Below, in pieces: positions 27,935-37,744 of a DNA stretch of 64,000 nucleotides. Origin of the DNA: Rhodospirillaceae bacterium (GTDB lineage Bacteria; Pseudomonadota; Alphaproteobacteria; Thalassobaculales; Thalassobaculaceae); the NCBI GenBank assembly GCA_018401495.1, contig JAGYJX010000019.1, positions 1 through 64,000 on the forward strand, written 5' to 3'. Positions within the stretch are counted from its first letter, which is position 1. Every line of letters begins with the position of its first letter. The translations under genes were made by a program, and so were the position numbers. The notes under the pieces were generated by a model that was not told the origin of the DNA, did not search any database, and saw only the letters and a program-made list of their open reading frames with translations.

Positions 27935-28963
27935 ACGCGAGCAGCCCGAGCCCCGCGCTCCCTGGAGTTCATCGCCGAGCCGGCCGTGCTGCTGGAGCGG
28001 AGCGGCTCGGTGGTCGCGATGAACGGGGCGATGCGCCGGCTTCTGGGCAGCGACCGTGGCGAAGTCGATCTGTTCGACTTCGTGGAATCCTCGCACGAGG
28101 ACTTCAGCGCGTATCTGAGACGGTCGAGCGCGTCGACCTCGCCGATTGTCGGTGCCGCGACCTTGAAGGCGCGCGAGGGTGTGTCCCGGTTTCGGCTGAA
28201 CTGCGCCCGCCGGTCGGGCGAGGCCCAGGACGGAGTCCTGGTGCTCAGATGCCTGGCGACGCGCAACAGCCAGTTTTCGATCCTGCAACGCCAGGTCGAC
28301 GACCTGAACGCCCAGCTGCATGTCCGTCAGCGCGAAAAGAGCATTCTCGAGGAGGCGCTGCGCGACAACCACGATCTGCTCCGGGAACTCCAGCATCGGG
28401 TCAAGAACAACATCCAGTTGATGCAGTCGTTGATCCGGATGTCCGCCAAGGGTCGGCAAACCGACGAGGTGCAGGAACTGGTGAGCGCCGCCGAATTCAG
28501 GCTTCAGGCGATGGCCAGCGCCCAGGAGGCGATGAACCGTTCGGTCCAGGCCGGGACGGCTCCGGCGGGCATCCTGCTGCGGGAAGTCGCCGAATCCGTC
28601 GGCCGCGCTTTCGAGGCCGGCGGCAACCTCGACCTCCAGGTCGCCGACGCCGACCTCCCGAACGACATCGTTCACGCCGTGGCGCTGATCGCCAGCGAAT
28701 TGGTCACCAACGCCGTCAAGCACGGTCTTACCGGCGGCCGTGGGCGGATCCTGGTCAGGCTGGAGCCGCTGGAGGACGGGTTCCGGCTGGTCGTGCACGA
28801 CAGCGGTCCGGGCATCGATCCCGGCCGCGCGAGCCAGTCTTCCGGTCTCGGTCTGGTGCGCGCGCTGTGCCGACAGATCGGTGGAGACTTCGAGATCGCA
28901 TACGCGAACGGCGCGCGATGCGCCGTCCGGTTCGGAACAAGCCCGCAGGGAGTGGCGACATGA
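27931..28963 (+). CDS. Soluble PAS-HWE/HisKA_2 histidine kinase (one frameshift near the start)
   Basis: About 340 residues. After a shift near 27955 the protein reads LEFIAEPAVLLERSGSVVAMNGAM, a PAS-like input. A coiled segment follows and then the phosphoacceptor motif ELQHRVKNNIQLMQSLIRM of HisKA_2/HWE kinases, ELVTNAVKHG (N box) and SGLGLVRAL (G box). No membrane helix, so it is cytoplasmic. HWE-type kinases are typical of alphaproteobacteria and often serve light, redox or stress sensing. The start and end both overlap neighbours. Confidence 0.88.
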
Positions 28964-29628
28964 GCGTGCCGTTCAGGGGGCATCCGCCCGCGCAGCAGGG
29001 CGCGCGGCGCGAGCGTCGCGCCGATCCCTCGGACGCGGCGCGGGCTGGCGGGAGCCGGTTGCGCGAGACCGGCGACGGGCGGGTTTCGCCGACGCCCCCG
29101 TGGGTGCCGTCCACCGGGCTGCCGTCCACCGGGGCACCGAGGGGCACGCCGGAAGCCGCGTGGGTGGTCGCCGCCTCACGCCGGGCCGGCGCGCAGCCTC
29201 CGCCGTCGAAACGGTCGTCGCGGGGCCGATCGGCCGCCGCACCCCGGCCGGGCCGGTTGCGGGTCGTGGTGGTCGAGGACGAGGCCATCATCGCCATGGA
29301 ACTCGAGATGCTGCTGTCCAGCCTGGGCGCCGAGGTGGTCGCGACGGCGATGAGCGCGGACGAAGCCGTCCGGCTGGCCGAAGCCGAGCGGCCCGACTGC
29401 ATGACCATGGACATACGCCTGCAGGGTGACCGCGACGGCGTCAGCGCGGCGGTCGAGATCTACGAGCGGTTCGGCATCCGGAGCGTCTTCGTGTCCGCCC
29501 ACAGCGACCCGGGAACGGTGGCCCGCGGCGAGCGGGCGCACCCGCTGGGCTGGGTGGCGAAGCCGATCCACCAGGACAAGCTCGAAGCCGGCCTGCGAAA
29601 GCTCGCGGACCGATCGTCCGGATCCTAG
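28960..29628 (+). CDS. Response regulator with long disordered N-terminal extension
   Basis: A 222-residue protein. The last 125 residues are a receiver domain: VVVVEDEAIIAMELEM, then the phosphoacceptor Asp in MTMDIRLQGDRDG, SVFVSAHSD and WVAKP. No output domain follows. The first 95 residues are rich in Arg, Pro, Ala and Ser with no fold. Response regulators of this FixJ/FleQ-free type usually act by protein contact. ATG 28960 overlaps the kinase stop. Confidence 0.88.
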   Translation: MSVPFRGHPPAQQGARRERRADPSDAARAGGSRLRETGDGRVSPTPPWVPSTGLPSTGAPRGTPEAAWVVAASRRAGAQPPPSKRSSRGRSAAAPRPGRLRVVVVEDEAIIAMELEMLLSSLGAEVVATAMSADEAVRLAEAERPDCMTMDIRLQGDRDGVSAAVEIYERFGIRSVFVSAHSDPGTVARGERAHPLGWVAKPIHQDKLEAGLRKLADRSSGS

Positions 29629-29690
29629 CCGGCGAAGCGGCCGGACTGCCTCGCGGCGGTCCTTCGCGCGGTCGCGGGGCGTCGCGGCCG

Positions 29691-30616
29691 CTACAGGTCG
29701 CGCACCCAGGTCTCGCCGACCAGGTCGTGGCCGAAGCTGTGGTGGCGCTCGGTCTCGACCAGCGTGAAGCCGCTGGTCTCGTAGATCCGGCGCGCCGCCG
29801 TCAGGATATCGTTGGTCCACAGCATCATCCGGCGGTAGCCGGCCGCCCGGGCGAAGACGATGGCCTCGTCGACCAGGCGCCGGCCGATCCCCAGCCCGCG
29901 GGCCGCCGGCTCGACATACAGGAGCCGGAGCTTGGCGGTGGCGTCGTCCTGGCGGACCACCAGTCACCGATCCGACCGGAGCGCCGTCGACCTCGGCGAT
30001 CCAGCAGCGTTCGCGCGCCGGATCGAAGGAACGGATGAAGCCGGCGCCGATCTCGGCCACCAGCGCCTCGAACGTGCCGTCCCAGCCGTACTCCCGGGCG
30101 TAGAGGTCGGCGTGGCGGTGGATGATCCAGCCGATGTCGCCCGGACGGTGCGGCCGCAGCATGACGGTGCGCGGCGCCGGGGCCGGCGCGCCGAGCAGGC
30201 TCTCGATGGTCCGCATGGCGGCGAGCAGCCTGTACCTGATCCGCCTCGGCCAGCGGCGCCGGGACGCCGGCGACCTCGTCGCGCGAACGGCGGTTCAGCG
30301 GGGCGAAGGCGCGGCCGCCCGCCTCGGTCAGCGTCAGCTCCTGGCGCCGGCCGTCGCCTTCCGAGACCGCCGCCTCGACCAGCCCCCGTTCGCGGAAGCC
30401 TCGCAGGGTGCGGCTGAGATAGCCGGCGTCGAGGCCGAGGTCGCGGCCCAGATCGCTGGCGGTCAGACCCGGGCGGTGCGCCAGTTCGTAGAGGATCCGG
30501 CATTCCGTCAGCGAGAACTCGCTGTCGAGCAGACCCTCGTTCAGGGCCCCGACATGGCGGGTGATGAAGCGATTGAAGCCGCGAACGGCTTCGATGCGGG
30601 CCTCGAGCTGTGACAT
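29691..30616 (-). CDS. MarR-type regulator fused to a GNAT acetyltransferase (two frameshifts)
   Basis: About 305 residues. The N-terminal half is a MarR winged helix: FSLTECRILYELAHRPGLTA, DLGLDAGYLSRTL, LTLTEAG. The C-terminal half is a GNAT domain: HADLYAREYGWDG and the acetyl-CoA site LRLLYVEPAARGLGIGRRL. The two parts occur as one protein in many alphaproteobacteria. Frame shifts near 30225 and 29965 must be bridged. It faces the UxaA-type gene across a palindromic operator. Confidence 0.85.
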
Positions 30617-30632
30617 TCGGCACCCCATAAAG

Positions 30633-30650
30633 ATTGTATTAAGCAACAAT
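30633..30650. promoter_or_regulatory. Palindromic operator candidate for the MarR-GNAT protein
   Basis: ATTGT and ACAAT separated by 8 bases (ATTGTATTAAGCAACAAT), 17 bases before the MarR-GNAT start in an AT-rich patch; the size and symmetry fit MarR-type autoregulation. Confidence 0.5.
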
Positions 30651-30710
30651 ATAATTGCCAAAGTCAAATAAATATCAGATGTCAGGCCGCATGGCCGCGG
30701 GCGTTGGCGA

Positions 30711-30738
30711 TTGCTCCCGGTGCGCCGCGCGCTATGAT
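30711..30738 (+). promoter_or_regulatory. Promoter of the altronate dehydratase gene
   Basis: TTGCTC (30711-30716), 16 bases, TATGAT (30733-30738), 34 bases before the start codon. Confidence 0.5.
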
Positions 30739-30771
30739 CGCCGCAACGAAGCGACCCCAGGAGTGAACCCC

Positions 30772-32307
30772 ATGGCCGACGCCGATCCCGTGCGGCTGAC
30801 CATCCGCTTGAACGCCACCGACAACGTCGTGACCGCGCGCGCCGAACTGCTGCCCGGCACCACGATCCCGGGCGAGAGCGTGACGGCCAGGCAGCCGATC
30901 CCCGCCGGCCACAAGGTGGCCACCCGGCCGATCGCCAAGGGCGAGGCGATCCGCAAGTACGACCAGATCATCGGCTTCGCGTCGGACGACATCGCCGTCG
31001 GCGAGCACGTGCACGTTCACAACGTCGAGATGCACGATTTCGAGCGCGACTACGCCTTCGGCGTCGACGCGAAGCCGACCGCCTACTTCAACGACTCCGA
31101 GCGCGCCACATTCCAGGGCTACCGGCGCGCCAGCGGCCGGATCGGCACCCGCAACTACATCGGCGTGCTGACCAGCGTGAACTGCTCGGCGACGGCAGCC
31201 AAGTACATCGCCGCCGCGATCACGCCGGAGATCCTCGAGCAGTACCCGAACGTCGACGGCGTGGTGGCGCTGACCCATTCCACCGGCTGCGGCATGGCCG
31301 GCGACGGCGAGGGCTACGCCAACCTGCAGCGCGTGCTGTGGGGCATGGCGCGCCACCCGAACTTCGCGGGCGTGCTGATGGTCGGCCTCGGCTGCGAGGT
31401 GAACCAGATCGACTTCCTGCTGGAGGCCTACGGCATCAAGCGGGGCGAGGGCTTTCAGACCATGAACATCCAGGACGCCGGCGGGCTCCGGAAGACCGTC
31501 GAGTGGGGCTCCGGGGTGATCAAGGACATGCTGCCCGAGGCCAACAAGGCTGAGCGCTCGCCCTGCCCGGCGAGCGAACTGACGCTGGCCCTGCAGTGCG
31601 GCGGCTCGGACGCCTATTCCGGCATCACCGCCAACCCGGCGCTGGGCGAGGCGGCCAACCTGCTGGTCCGGCACGGCGGCACCGCGGTGCTGGCCGAGAC
31701 CCCGGAGATCTACGGCGCCGAGCACCTGCTGACCCGCCGCGCGGTCAGCCGCGAGGTCGGCGAGAAGCTGATCGAGCGCATCAAGTGGTGGGAGGACTAC
31801 ACCGCGCGCAACGGCGGCGAGATGAACAACAACCCGTCGCCGGGCAACAAGCGCGGCGGCCTGACCACCATCCTGGAGAAGTCGCTGGGGGCGGCGGCCA
31901 AGGGCGGCACCACCAACCTGACCGGCGTCTACAAGTACGGCGAACCGGTCACCGCCAAGGGCTTCGTGTTCATGGACAGCCCCGGCTACGACCCCGCCTC
32001 GATCACCGGCCAGGTGGCGAGCGGCTCGAACCTGGTGACATTCACCACCGGCCGCGGCTCGGTCTACGGCTGCAAGCCGGCGCCGTCGCTCAAGCTGGCC
32101 ACCAACACCACGATGTTCAACCGCATGTCCGACGACATGGACATCAACTGCGGCGCCATCGTCGATCAGGGTGTCTCGGTCGAGGAGATGGGCGAGCGGA
32201 TCTTCGAGCGCCTGCTCGAGGTCGCGTCGGGCTCCCCGACCAAGTCGGAAGAGCACGGCATGGGCGACAACGAGTTCATCCCCTGGCAGATCGGCGCGGT
32301 GATGTGA
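30772..32307 (+). CDS. UxaA/GarD-family sugar acid dehydratase (altronate dehydratase type)
   Basis: A 511-residue enzyme with an N-terminal SAF-like domain (about 25-105, VTARQPIPAGHKVATRPI) and the large dehydratase domain. Family motifs include YRRASGRIGTRNYIGVL, THSTGCGMAG, LGCEVNQI, LQCGGSDAYSG and TTGRGSVYGCKPAP with Cys residues for iron binding. It removes water from a sugar acid such as D-altronate to give a 2-keto-3-deoxy acid. AGGAG lies before the ATG. GarD (galactarate) is the main alternative. Catabolic partners are not adjacent. Confidence 0.9.
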   Translation: MADADPVRLTIRLNATDNVVTARAELLPGTTIPGESVTARQPIPAGHKVATRPIAKGEAIRKYDQIIGFASDDIAVGEHVHVHNVEMHDFERDYAFGVDAKPTAYFNDSERATFQGYRRASGRIGTRNYIGVLTSVNCSATAAKYIAAAITPEILEQYPNVDGVVALTHSTGCGMAGDGEGYANLQRVLWGMARHPNFAGVLMVGLGCEVNQIDFLLEAYGIKRGEGFQTMNIQDAGGLRKTVEWGSGVIKDMLPEANKAERSPCPASELTLALQCGGSDAYSGITANPALGEAANLLVRHGGTAVLAETPEIYGAEHLLTRRAVSREVGEKLIERIKWWEDYTARNGGEMNNNPSPGNKRGGLTTILEKSLGAAAKGGTTNLTGVYKYGEPVTAKGFVFMDSPGYDPASITGQVASGSNLVTFTTGRGSVYGCKPAPSLKLATNTTMFNRMSDDMDINCGAIVDQGVSVEEMGERIFERLLEVASGSPTKSEEHGMGDNEFIPWQIGAVM

Positions 32308-32320
32308 GCGCCGGCGTCCG

Positions 32321-32818
32321 GTGAGCGGGGCGTTCGCGGACAGCTACCTCGGCAAGCTGCGGGGGGTGATCGGCAGCCGCCCGGTGCTGATGCCGGGTGC
32401 GCGCGTCATCGTCGAGGACGGCGAGGGGCGCGTGCTGCTGATCAAGCGCGGCGACATGAAGCTGTGGGGCTGGCCGGCGGGATCGGCCGAGATCGGGCAA
32501 TCGATCGAGGAGACCGCCCGCCAGGAACTGCTGGAGGAGGCGGGCCTGACGGCGCATCGCCTGGTGCCGGTGGCGTTCTCCAGCCACCCGGCCGACGACC
32601 GCATCCTGTACCCGAACGGCGACGTGCTGCACGCCTTCGCGATGATCTTCCACTGCACCGAGTGGAGCGGCGAGCCGCGCCCCGACGGGCACGAGAGCCT
32701 GGACGTGCAATGGTTCCCGCAGGACGGCCTGCCGGACGACCGCACGCTCGCGGTCGGCCGCAGCCTCGGCGCGCTGCAGCGCTACAAGGCGGCCGGCGGG
32801 GTCTTCCAGCTGATCTGA
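32321..32818 (+). CDS. Nudix hydrolase with an altered Nudix box
   Basis: A 165-residue protein from a GTG 14 bases after the dehydratase gene. The Nudix box is readable (SAEIGQSIEETARQELLEEAGL), but the fixed Glu after the first Gly and the Arg of the REUxEE core are both Gln; the EE pair that holds Mg is kept. It hydrolyses nucleoside diphosphates linked to another group, substrate unknown. The surrounding region holds no other nucleotide enzymes. Confidence 0.85.
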   Translation: MSGAFADSYLGKLRGVIGSRPVLMPGARVIVEDGEGRVLLIKRGDMKLWGWPAGSAEIGQSIEETARQELLEEAGLTAHRLVPVAFSSHPADDRILYPNGDVLHAFAMIFHCTEWSGEPRPDGHESLDVQWFPQDGLPDDRTLAVGRSLGALQRYKAAGGVFQLI

Positions 32819-32839
32819 GGGCGCGTCAGGGCGGCGGAG

Positions 32840-32985
32840 CGGCGGGTGGGTTCCGGCTCCGTCCCGCCATGGGCGGTCCGGTCCGGAATGACGATAGGAT
32901 TGGAACAGCCCCCTCATCTTCGTCATTCCGGACGGACGCGCCGCACCGGCGCGGCCGAGCCGGAAGCCACGAAGCGACGGGACCC
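32840..32985. repeat. Inverted repeat, intergenic (REP-like)
   Basis: Perfect 14-bp arms GTCCGGAATGACGA (32881-32894) and TCGTCATTCCGGAC (32920-32933) separated by 25 bases, followed by gagccggaagccac. The same elements recur at 48.4 kb and, altered, at 9.9 kb. Confidence 0.75.
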
Positions 32986-32986
32986 G

Positions 32987-33610
32987 TCAGTACAGCCCAC
33001 GCTCGGCCATGACTTGGGCCTGACGCTCGGATTCCTCCAGCGTGATGCCGGCGACGTGGTCGGTGAGCATCTGGGTGTAGGACGGCAGCACGGCGCGATC
33101 GATGCGCTTCTCGGGATTCCAGAGGTCGGAGCGGACCAGCGCCTTGGAGCAGTGCAGGAACGCCTCCTTCACCTCGATCAGCAACCCGATCTTCGGGGCC
33201 CGGCGCTGCACGGTCAGCGGCTCCAGCAGGCGCGGGTCGTCGGTGATCCGGGCGGTGCCGTTGATGCGCAGGGTCTCGCCCATGCCGGGCACCAGGAACA
33301 GCATGCCGATCGCCGGGTTGGCCAGCAGGTTCGCGAAATTGTCGAGACGATTGTTGCCGACCCGGTCCGGCAGCAGCAGGTGGTTGTCGTCGAGCACCGC
33401 GACGAAGCCCGGCGGGTCGCCGCGCGGCGACACGTCGGCGCCATCGGGGCCCTGGGTCGAGATCACGCAGAACGGCGATAGCGCCAGGATGCCCCGGCAA
33501 TGCTGGTCGAGGCGGGTCAGGACCTTGTCGGTGGCCCGGCTCATCGGCGCCAGATGCATGGCGCGCAGGCTGGCCTCGTCGGTCACGAAGCTGATGTCGT
33601 CGGGCAGCAT
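32987..33610 (-). CDS. Pyridoxamine 5'-phosphate oxidase-like flavin-binding protein
   Basis: A 207-residue split-barrel protein. The core strands read FCVISTQGPDGADVSPRGD and LRINGTARITDDPRLL, the classic PPOX-like pattern in which a flavin is bound between two monomers. Length matches the MSMEG_1061-type subfamily. It belongs to the broad FMN or F420 group, and the true reaction cannot be told. Confidence 0.85.
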   Translation of the reverse strand: MLPDDISFVTDEASLRAMHLAPMSRATDKVLTRLDQHCRGILALSPFCVISTQGPDGADVSPRGDPPGFVAVLDDNHLLLPDRVGNNRLDNFANLLANPAIGMLFLVPGMGETLRINGTARITDDPRLLEPLTVQRRAPKIGLLIEVKEAFLHCSKALVRSDLWNPEKRIDRAVLPSYTQMLTDHVAGITLEESERQAQVMAERGLY

Positions 33611-33768
33611 GGGTTCCTCCGGGTGCCGTCGAGCGCCAAGTCTAGCCACGGCGGGCCGACACTGGAACAGGCCCGCCATGATCCGCTGGCCGCCGCCGCC
33701 GGATTGTGTTGACCGGCAGGCTCATGAGGGCCAGTTCTGCAGCAGCGACGTCGAACAGTGAGGATCCC

Positions 33769-34852
33769 GTGGCCAAGCACCCGCTGATCCTGCCCAGCGA
33801 CCCGTACTTCCACGATCTGCCGCCGCCACCGGGCGCCGAGCCGAGGCCCGACCTGCGGGCGATGCTCGAGGACGCCGCCGGTATGGCCGCCGAGGAGCGC
33901 AAGCGCCGGGGCGAGGATGAGGGCGAAGCGCTGGTTCCCGAGCGGGCGCTGCTGCCGGGCGCCTGCGATGCCCACGTCCACGTGTTCGCCGAGCCGGAGC
34001 GTTTCGCCTACGCGGAGGGCACCAGCTATCGCCCGGACCCGGCGCCGGCCGAGGCCTATGCCGCGCTCAACCGGCGACTCGGCCTGGACCGGGTCGTGGT
34101 CGTGCAGTCGAGCGCCTACGGGTTCGACCATTCCTGCCTGTTGGATGCGATCAGGCGGCTGGACATTGGGGCCGACGGCAAGCCCGGGCACGCCCGCGGC
34201 GTGGCGGCGGTGCCGCCCTCCGTCACCGCCGACGAGTTGCGCCAACTGAACGCCGCCGGTTGCGTCGCCACGCGCTTCCAGATGCGCGATCCCTGGCGCT
34301 TGATCGCGTGGGACGAGACCGATCGGCTGGCGTCGCGGGTCCACGACACGGTCGGCTGGGACGTCGAGCTGCAGATGGACGGGCGGTTCCTGCAGGAGGT
34401 CGAGCAGCGCCTGATGTCCTGGTCGGGCCGGGTGATCGTCGATCATGTCGGCTGCTTCCTCGGCCCGGTCGGTGACCGCGAGCCGGGGTTGCGGGCGCTG
34501 CTGCGGCTGATCGACGCCGACAAGGTCTGGGTGAAGCTGTCGGGTCCCGAGGAGAGTTCCAACGACCGGCCGCGGCACGGCCAGACGCCGCGCTACCGCG
34601 ATGTCGAGGCGATCGCCCGGCAGCTGATCCGGTTCGCGCCGGAACGGCTGGTCTGGGGCTCCAACTGGCCGCACCCGAACGCCCGGGCGGCGCCGCCAGA
34701 CGACCTCTGGCTGCTGGATCTGCTGGGCGAGTGGACCGAGGACGAGGGGCTGCGGCGGCGCATCCTGGTCGACAACGCCGCCGGCCCTGTTCCGCTTCCA
34801 GCCACCGCCGCCGGCGCCGTCTCCGACGCCGCCGGGACCCGAGGTTCGTTGA
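33769..34852 (+). CDS. Amidohydrolase family protein (pyrone/lactone hydrolase-like, frameshift at end)
   Basis: About 360 residues. A GTG start follows GTGAGGA. The metal-binding start is GACDAHVHVF, and later motifs are RVIVDHVGCF and LVWGSNWPHPN, as in TIM-barrel amidohydrolases related to 2-pyrone-4,6-dicarboxylate lactonase. One indel near 34785 changes the final 25 residues; in the corrected frame the protein ends at 34852 with a Pro-rich tail. A Na/Pi transporter follows 4 bases later. Confidence 0.85.
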
Positions 34853-34856
34853 ACCG

Positions 34857-36479
34857 GTGACCGCGGCGACGGTGTTCGAGGCGGCCGGCGGACTTGCCCT
34901 GTTCCTGCTGGCGATGGCGACGATGACCGACGGGTTGCGGCTGTTCGGCGGCCGGAACCTGAAGGCCCTGCTGGAGCGGTCGACCGCCACCCGGCTGCGC
35001 GGCGTGGCGGTCGGCGCGCTGGTGACGGCGATCGTGCAGTCGTCGTCGGCGGTCACCGTCGCCACCATCGGCTTCGTGAACGCCGGCGTGCTCGGGCTGC
35101 CGCACGCGCTGGGGGTGGTGTTCGGCGCCAACCTCGGGACCACCATGACCGGGTGGCTGGTCAGCCTCGTCGGGTTCGGTTTCAAGATCGACGCCTACGC
35201 CTTGCCGATCCTGGCCGTCGGCGTCGCCCTCAAGCTGGCGGCGCCGGGGCGGCGGATACAGGGCCTGGGCGGCGCGCTGGCCGGATTCGGGCTGTTCTTC
35301 CTCGGCCTGGCACTCCTGCAGGGTGCGTTCGGGGCGCTGTCGGACACCCTCGCGGCACACCTTCCGCCGGCCGACGGGGTGCTCGGCGTCGTGCTGTTCG
35401 TCGCTGTCGGGTTCGCGGCGACCGTGCTCACCCAGTCGTCGAGCGCCGCCGTGGCGTTGATCCTGACCGCCGCCGGGCAGCAGGCGGTCGGTCTCGACGC
35501 CGCCGCCGCGGCGATCATCGGCGCCAACGTCGGCACCACCTCGACGGCTGCCCTGGCTGTCCTGAACGCGACGCCGAACGCCCGGCGGGTCGCTGCCGGC
35601 CACATCATCTTCAACCTGGTGACGGGCGTGGTGGCGCTCGCGCTGTTGCCGGGCGTCCTCTGGCTGACCGGCGCGGCCAGCGAATGGCTCGGGGTCGCCG
35701 GCCGCACCGCGCCGACCCTGGCGCTGTTCCACACGCTGTTCAACCTGCTGGGCGTGATGCTGATGCTGCCGATGATCGGCTGGCTGGCGCGACGCCTCGA
35801 GCGGTTGTTCCGGACCCAGGAGGAGGATCTGGGCCGGCCCCGCCATCTCGACGCGACGGTCGCCAACACGCCGGCGCTGGCAATGGCCGCGCTGCAGCAG
35901 GAGTTGCGGCGCATGCGCCGGCTGGTGCTGGCGAACGTGGCCGCCGCCTTCGCGGTGGCGCCGTCGCGGGCTGCGCAGGTGGAGCGGCGGGCGGAGGCGG
36001 TGGCTGGACTCGCCCCGGCGATCACGGAGTTCGCCACCACGGCCCGGATGGGGGAGCTGCCGCGCGATGTCGCCGAGGCGATGCCGGAACTGATCCGGGT
36101 GGCGCGCTACCTGCAGCAGGCGTCCCTGCTGACGCCGTCCCTCGAGGCGCTCCAGGAGGCCATCCGGCAACCGCAGAGCGCTGCCGCCCGCCCGATTGTC
36201 GAGACCTTCCTGGCGCGTCTGCGGGAAGCCTTCTCGGCGCTGTCCGAGACCGAGGCTGACCCGGACGCCGGCGGCGCCGCGCTGGCTGCCTTGGAGGCCG
36301 ACTACCAGGCTGCCAAGGCGGGATTGCTTCGCCTGGGTGCCGACCGCCGGCTGTCGGTCGATCGCCTGGACGGCATGCTCGATGGCTTGAGCCACAGCCG
36401 GCGGCTGGTCGACCAGTTCGCCAAGGCCGATCGGCGCCTGCGGTCCGCAAGACTCGGAACGGCGGTCCGGCCGCACTAG
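34857..36479 (+). CDS. Na/Pi cotransporter with C-terminal PhoU-like domain
   Basis: About 540 residues. The membrane part (1-320) has eight or more helices and two copies of the QSSSA signature (IVQSSSAVTVATIGF and LTQSSSAAVALILTA), typical of the NptA family. A cytoplasmic helical domain (about 340-530) resembles PhoU. It takes up phosphate with sodium. The GTG at 34857 overlaps the end of the amidohydrolase frame. Confidence 0.92.
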   Translation: MTAATVFEAAGGLALFLLAMATMTDGLRLFGGRNLKALLERSTATRLRGVAVGALVTAIVQSSSAVTVATIGFVNAGVLGLPHALGVVFGANLGTTMTGWLVSLVGFGFKIDAYALPILAVGVALKLAAPGRRIQGLGGALAGFGLFFLGLALLQGAFGALSDTLAAHLPPADGVLGVVLFVAVGFAATVLTQSSSAAVALILTAAGQQAVGLDAAAAAIIGANVGTTSTAALAVLNATPNARRVAAGHIIFNLVTGVVALALLPGVLWLTGAASEWLGVAGRTAPTLALFHTLFNLLGVMLMLPMIGWLARRLERLFRTQEEDLGRPRHLDATVANTPALAMAALQQELRRMRRLVLANVAAAFAVAPSRAAQVERRAEAVAGLAPAITEFATTARMGELPRDVAEAMPELIRVARYLQQASLLTPSLEALQEAIRQPQSAAARPIVETFLARLREAFSALSETEADPDAGGAALAALEADYQAAKAGLLRLGADRRLSVDRLDGMLDGLSHSRRLVDQFAKADRRLRSARLGTAVRPH

Positions 36480-37178
36480 GAGCGCCGGAACACCACCGTC
36501 AGGTTGTCGGCGGGCATCGCCTGCACGACGTCGAGGGCGAACCCCGCCGCGACCGCAGCCGGCTCCAACTCGCCCTCCAGGTCGCGGATGCCCCACGCCG
36601 GGTCGCGCGCGCGCAGGCTGGCGTCGAAGGCAATGTTCCCGGGACCGGTGTGGCGGCCCGGCACGCTTGTAGGGGCCGTACAGGATCAACGGCTCGCCGC
36701 CCGCCAGCAGGCTGGCGGCACCCGCCAGGATGCCGAGCGCCACTTCCCACGGGGCAATGTGAATCACGTTGGTGGCGACGATCGCTCGGATCCCGTCGCT
36801 CGCCGTCACCGGCCAGGCGTCGGGAGCCCGCTGTGCATCCAGCACGCGCGCCGGAAACGGCCTGAGGTCGGGCGGCGTCATCGCGGCCCAGAGCGGCGCG
36901 CTGGCCAGACGTTCCGGCTGCGGGTCGGTCGGCAGCCAGCGCCGGGGCGCCAGCGCGGCCGCGAACGCGGCGGCGTGCTGGCCGGTCCCGGAGCCGATCT
37001 CGAGGACCGTACCGTCGGCGGGCAGCACCCGTCGCAGCACCGCCAGCAGCGGCCCGGCGTTGCGGCGGGCGGCCGGCGCGTCCTCCGCACCGGGCGGGGC
37101 CGGGCGGTCGAGCGGCGGCGGCACCGGCTCGGCGGCGAGGTCGGCGGGCGAAACGGCGGGGGCTGACGGTCGGTTCAT
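36476..37178 (-). CDS. DUF938 SAM-dependent methyltransferase (one frameshift)
   Basis: About 234 residues. Motif I is VLEIGSGTGQHAAAFA; IHIAPWEVALGIL is a DUF938 feature. One indel near 36658 shifts the end, which then reads GRHTGPGNIAFDASLRARDP. Convergent to the Na/Pi gene with a 4-base overlap. Function unknown. Confidence 0.85.
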
Positions 37179-37232
37179 GACCGCCTATGTAGACGTCAGG
37201 CAACCCTCGCCGCAATGGGACCGGAGACGCCG

Positions 37233-37712
37233 ATGCTCGCCCGCCTGCAACGCTTTCTCGACCGTCTGGATTCCGGCGGTGGATCGGCCGCCGCGCCGAA
37301 GGACGAACTGGCCATGGCGGCGGCGGTGCTGCTGGCGCGGGCCTCGTCGCTCGACGGCGGCATCGACGCGCGTGAGCGCTCGATCGCCGCGGATCGGCTG
37401 GTCGAACGTTTCGGCGTGCCGCGCGACGAGATCGAGGAGGTGATGGCCGAGGCCGCCCGCACCGCCGAGGACACGGTCAACCTGTACGGCTTCACCCGGG
37501 TTCTGAAGGATCGGCTGGATCAGGACGGCCGCCTGATGCTGATGGAGACCCTCTGGGAGGTGGTCTACGCTGACGGCACGTTGCACGACTACGAGGCTCA
37601 GCTCATGCGGCGGCTGGCCGGGCTGCTGTTCGTGGCCGATCGTGACAGCGGCGAGGCGCGCAAGCGGGCGCTTGCGAAACTCGGCCTTGATGCCGCGGGT
37701 CCGAGCGATTAA
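37233..37712 (+). CDS. TerB-family protein
   Basis: About 159 residues, all helical. It matches the tellurite-resistance TerB domain: ELAMAAAVLLARASSLDGGI, with acidic DG-type loops that bind metal, repeated as LMLMETLWEVVYADGTLHDYE. The ATG at 37233 follows GGAGACG; an earlier in-frame ATG at 37215 is less likely. A stand-alone TerB is common in alphaproteobacteria and does not imply tellurite resistance. Confidence 0.85.
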   Translation: MLARLQRFLDRLDSGGGSAAAPKDELAMAAAVLLARASSLDGGIDARERSIAADRLVERFGVPRDEIEEVMAEAARTAEDTVNLYGFTRVLKDRLDQDGRLMLMETLWEVVYADGTLHDYEAQLMRRLAGLLFVADRDSGEARKRALAKLGLDAAGPSD

Positions 37713-37744
37713 GACCCGCGGGTCGAGCCTCGGAGGAGTCGTCG

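Noticed and set aside
37233..37712. Tellurite resistance locus
   Set aside because: Only a stand-alone TerB is present; no TerC, TerD or TerZ homologue is in the window.
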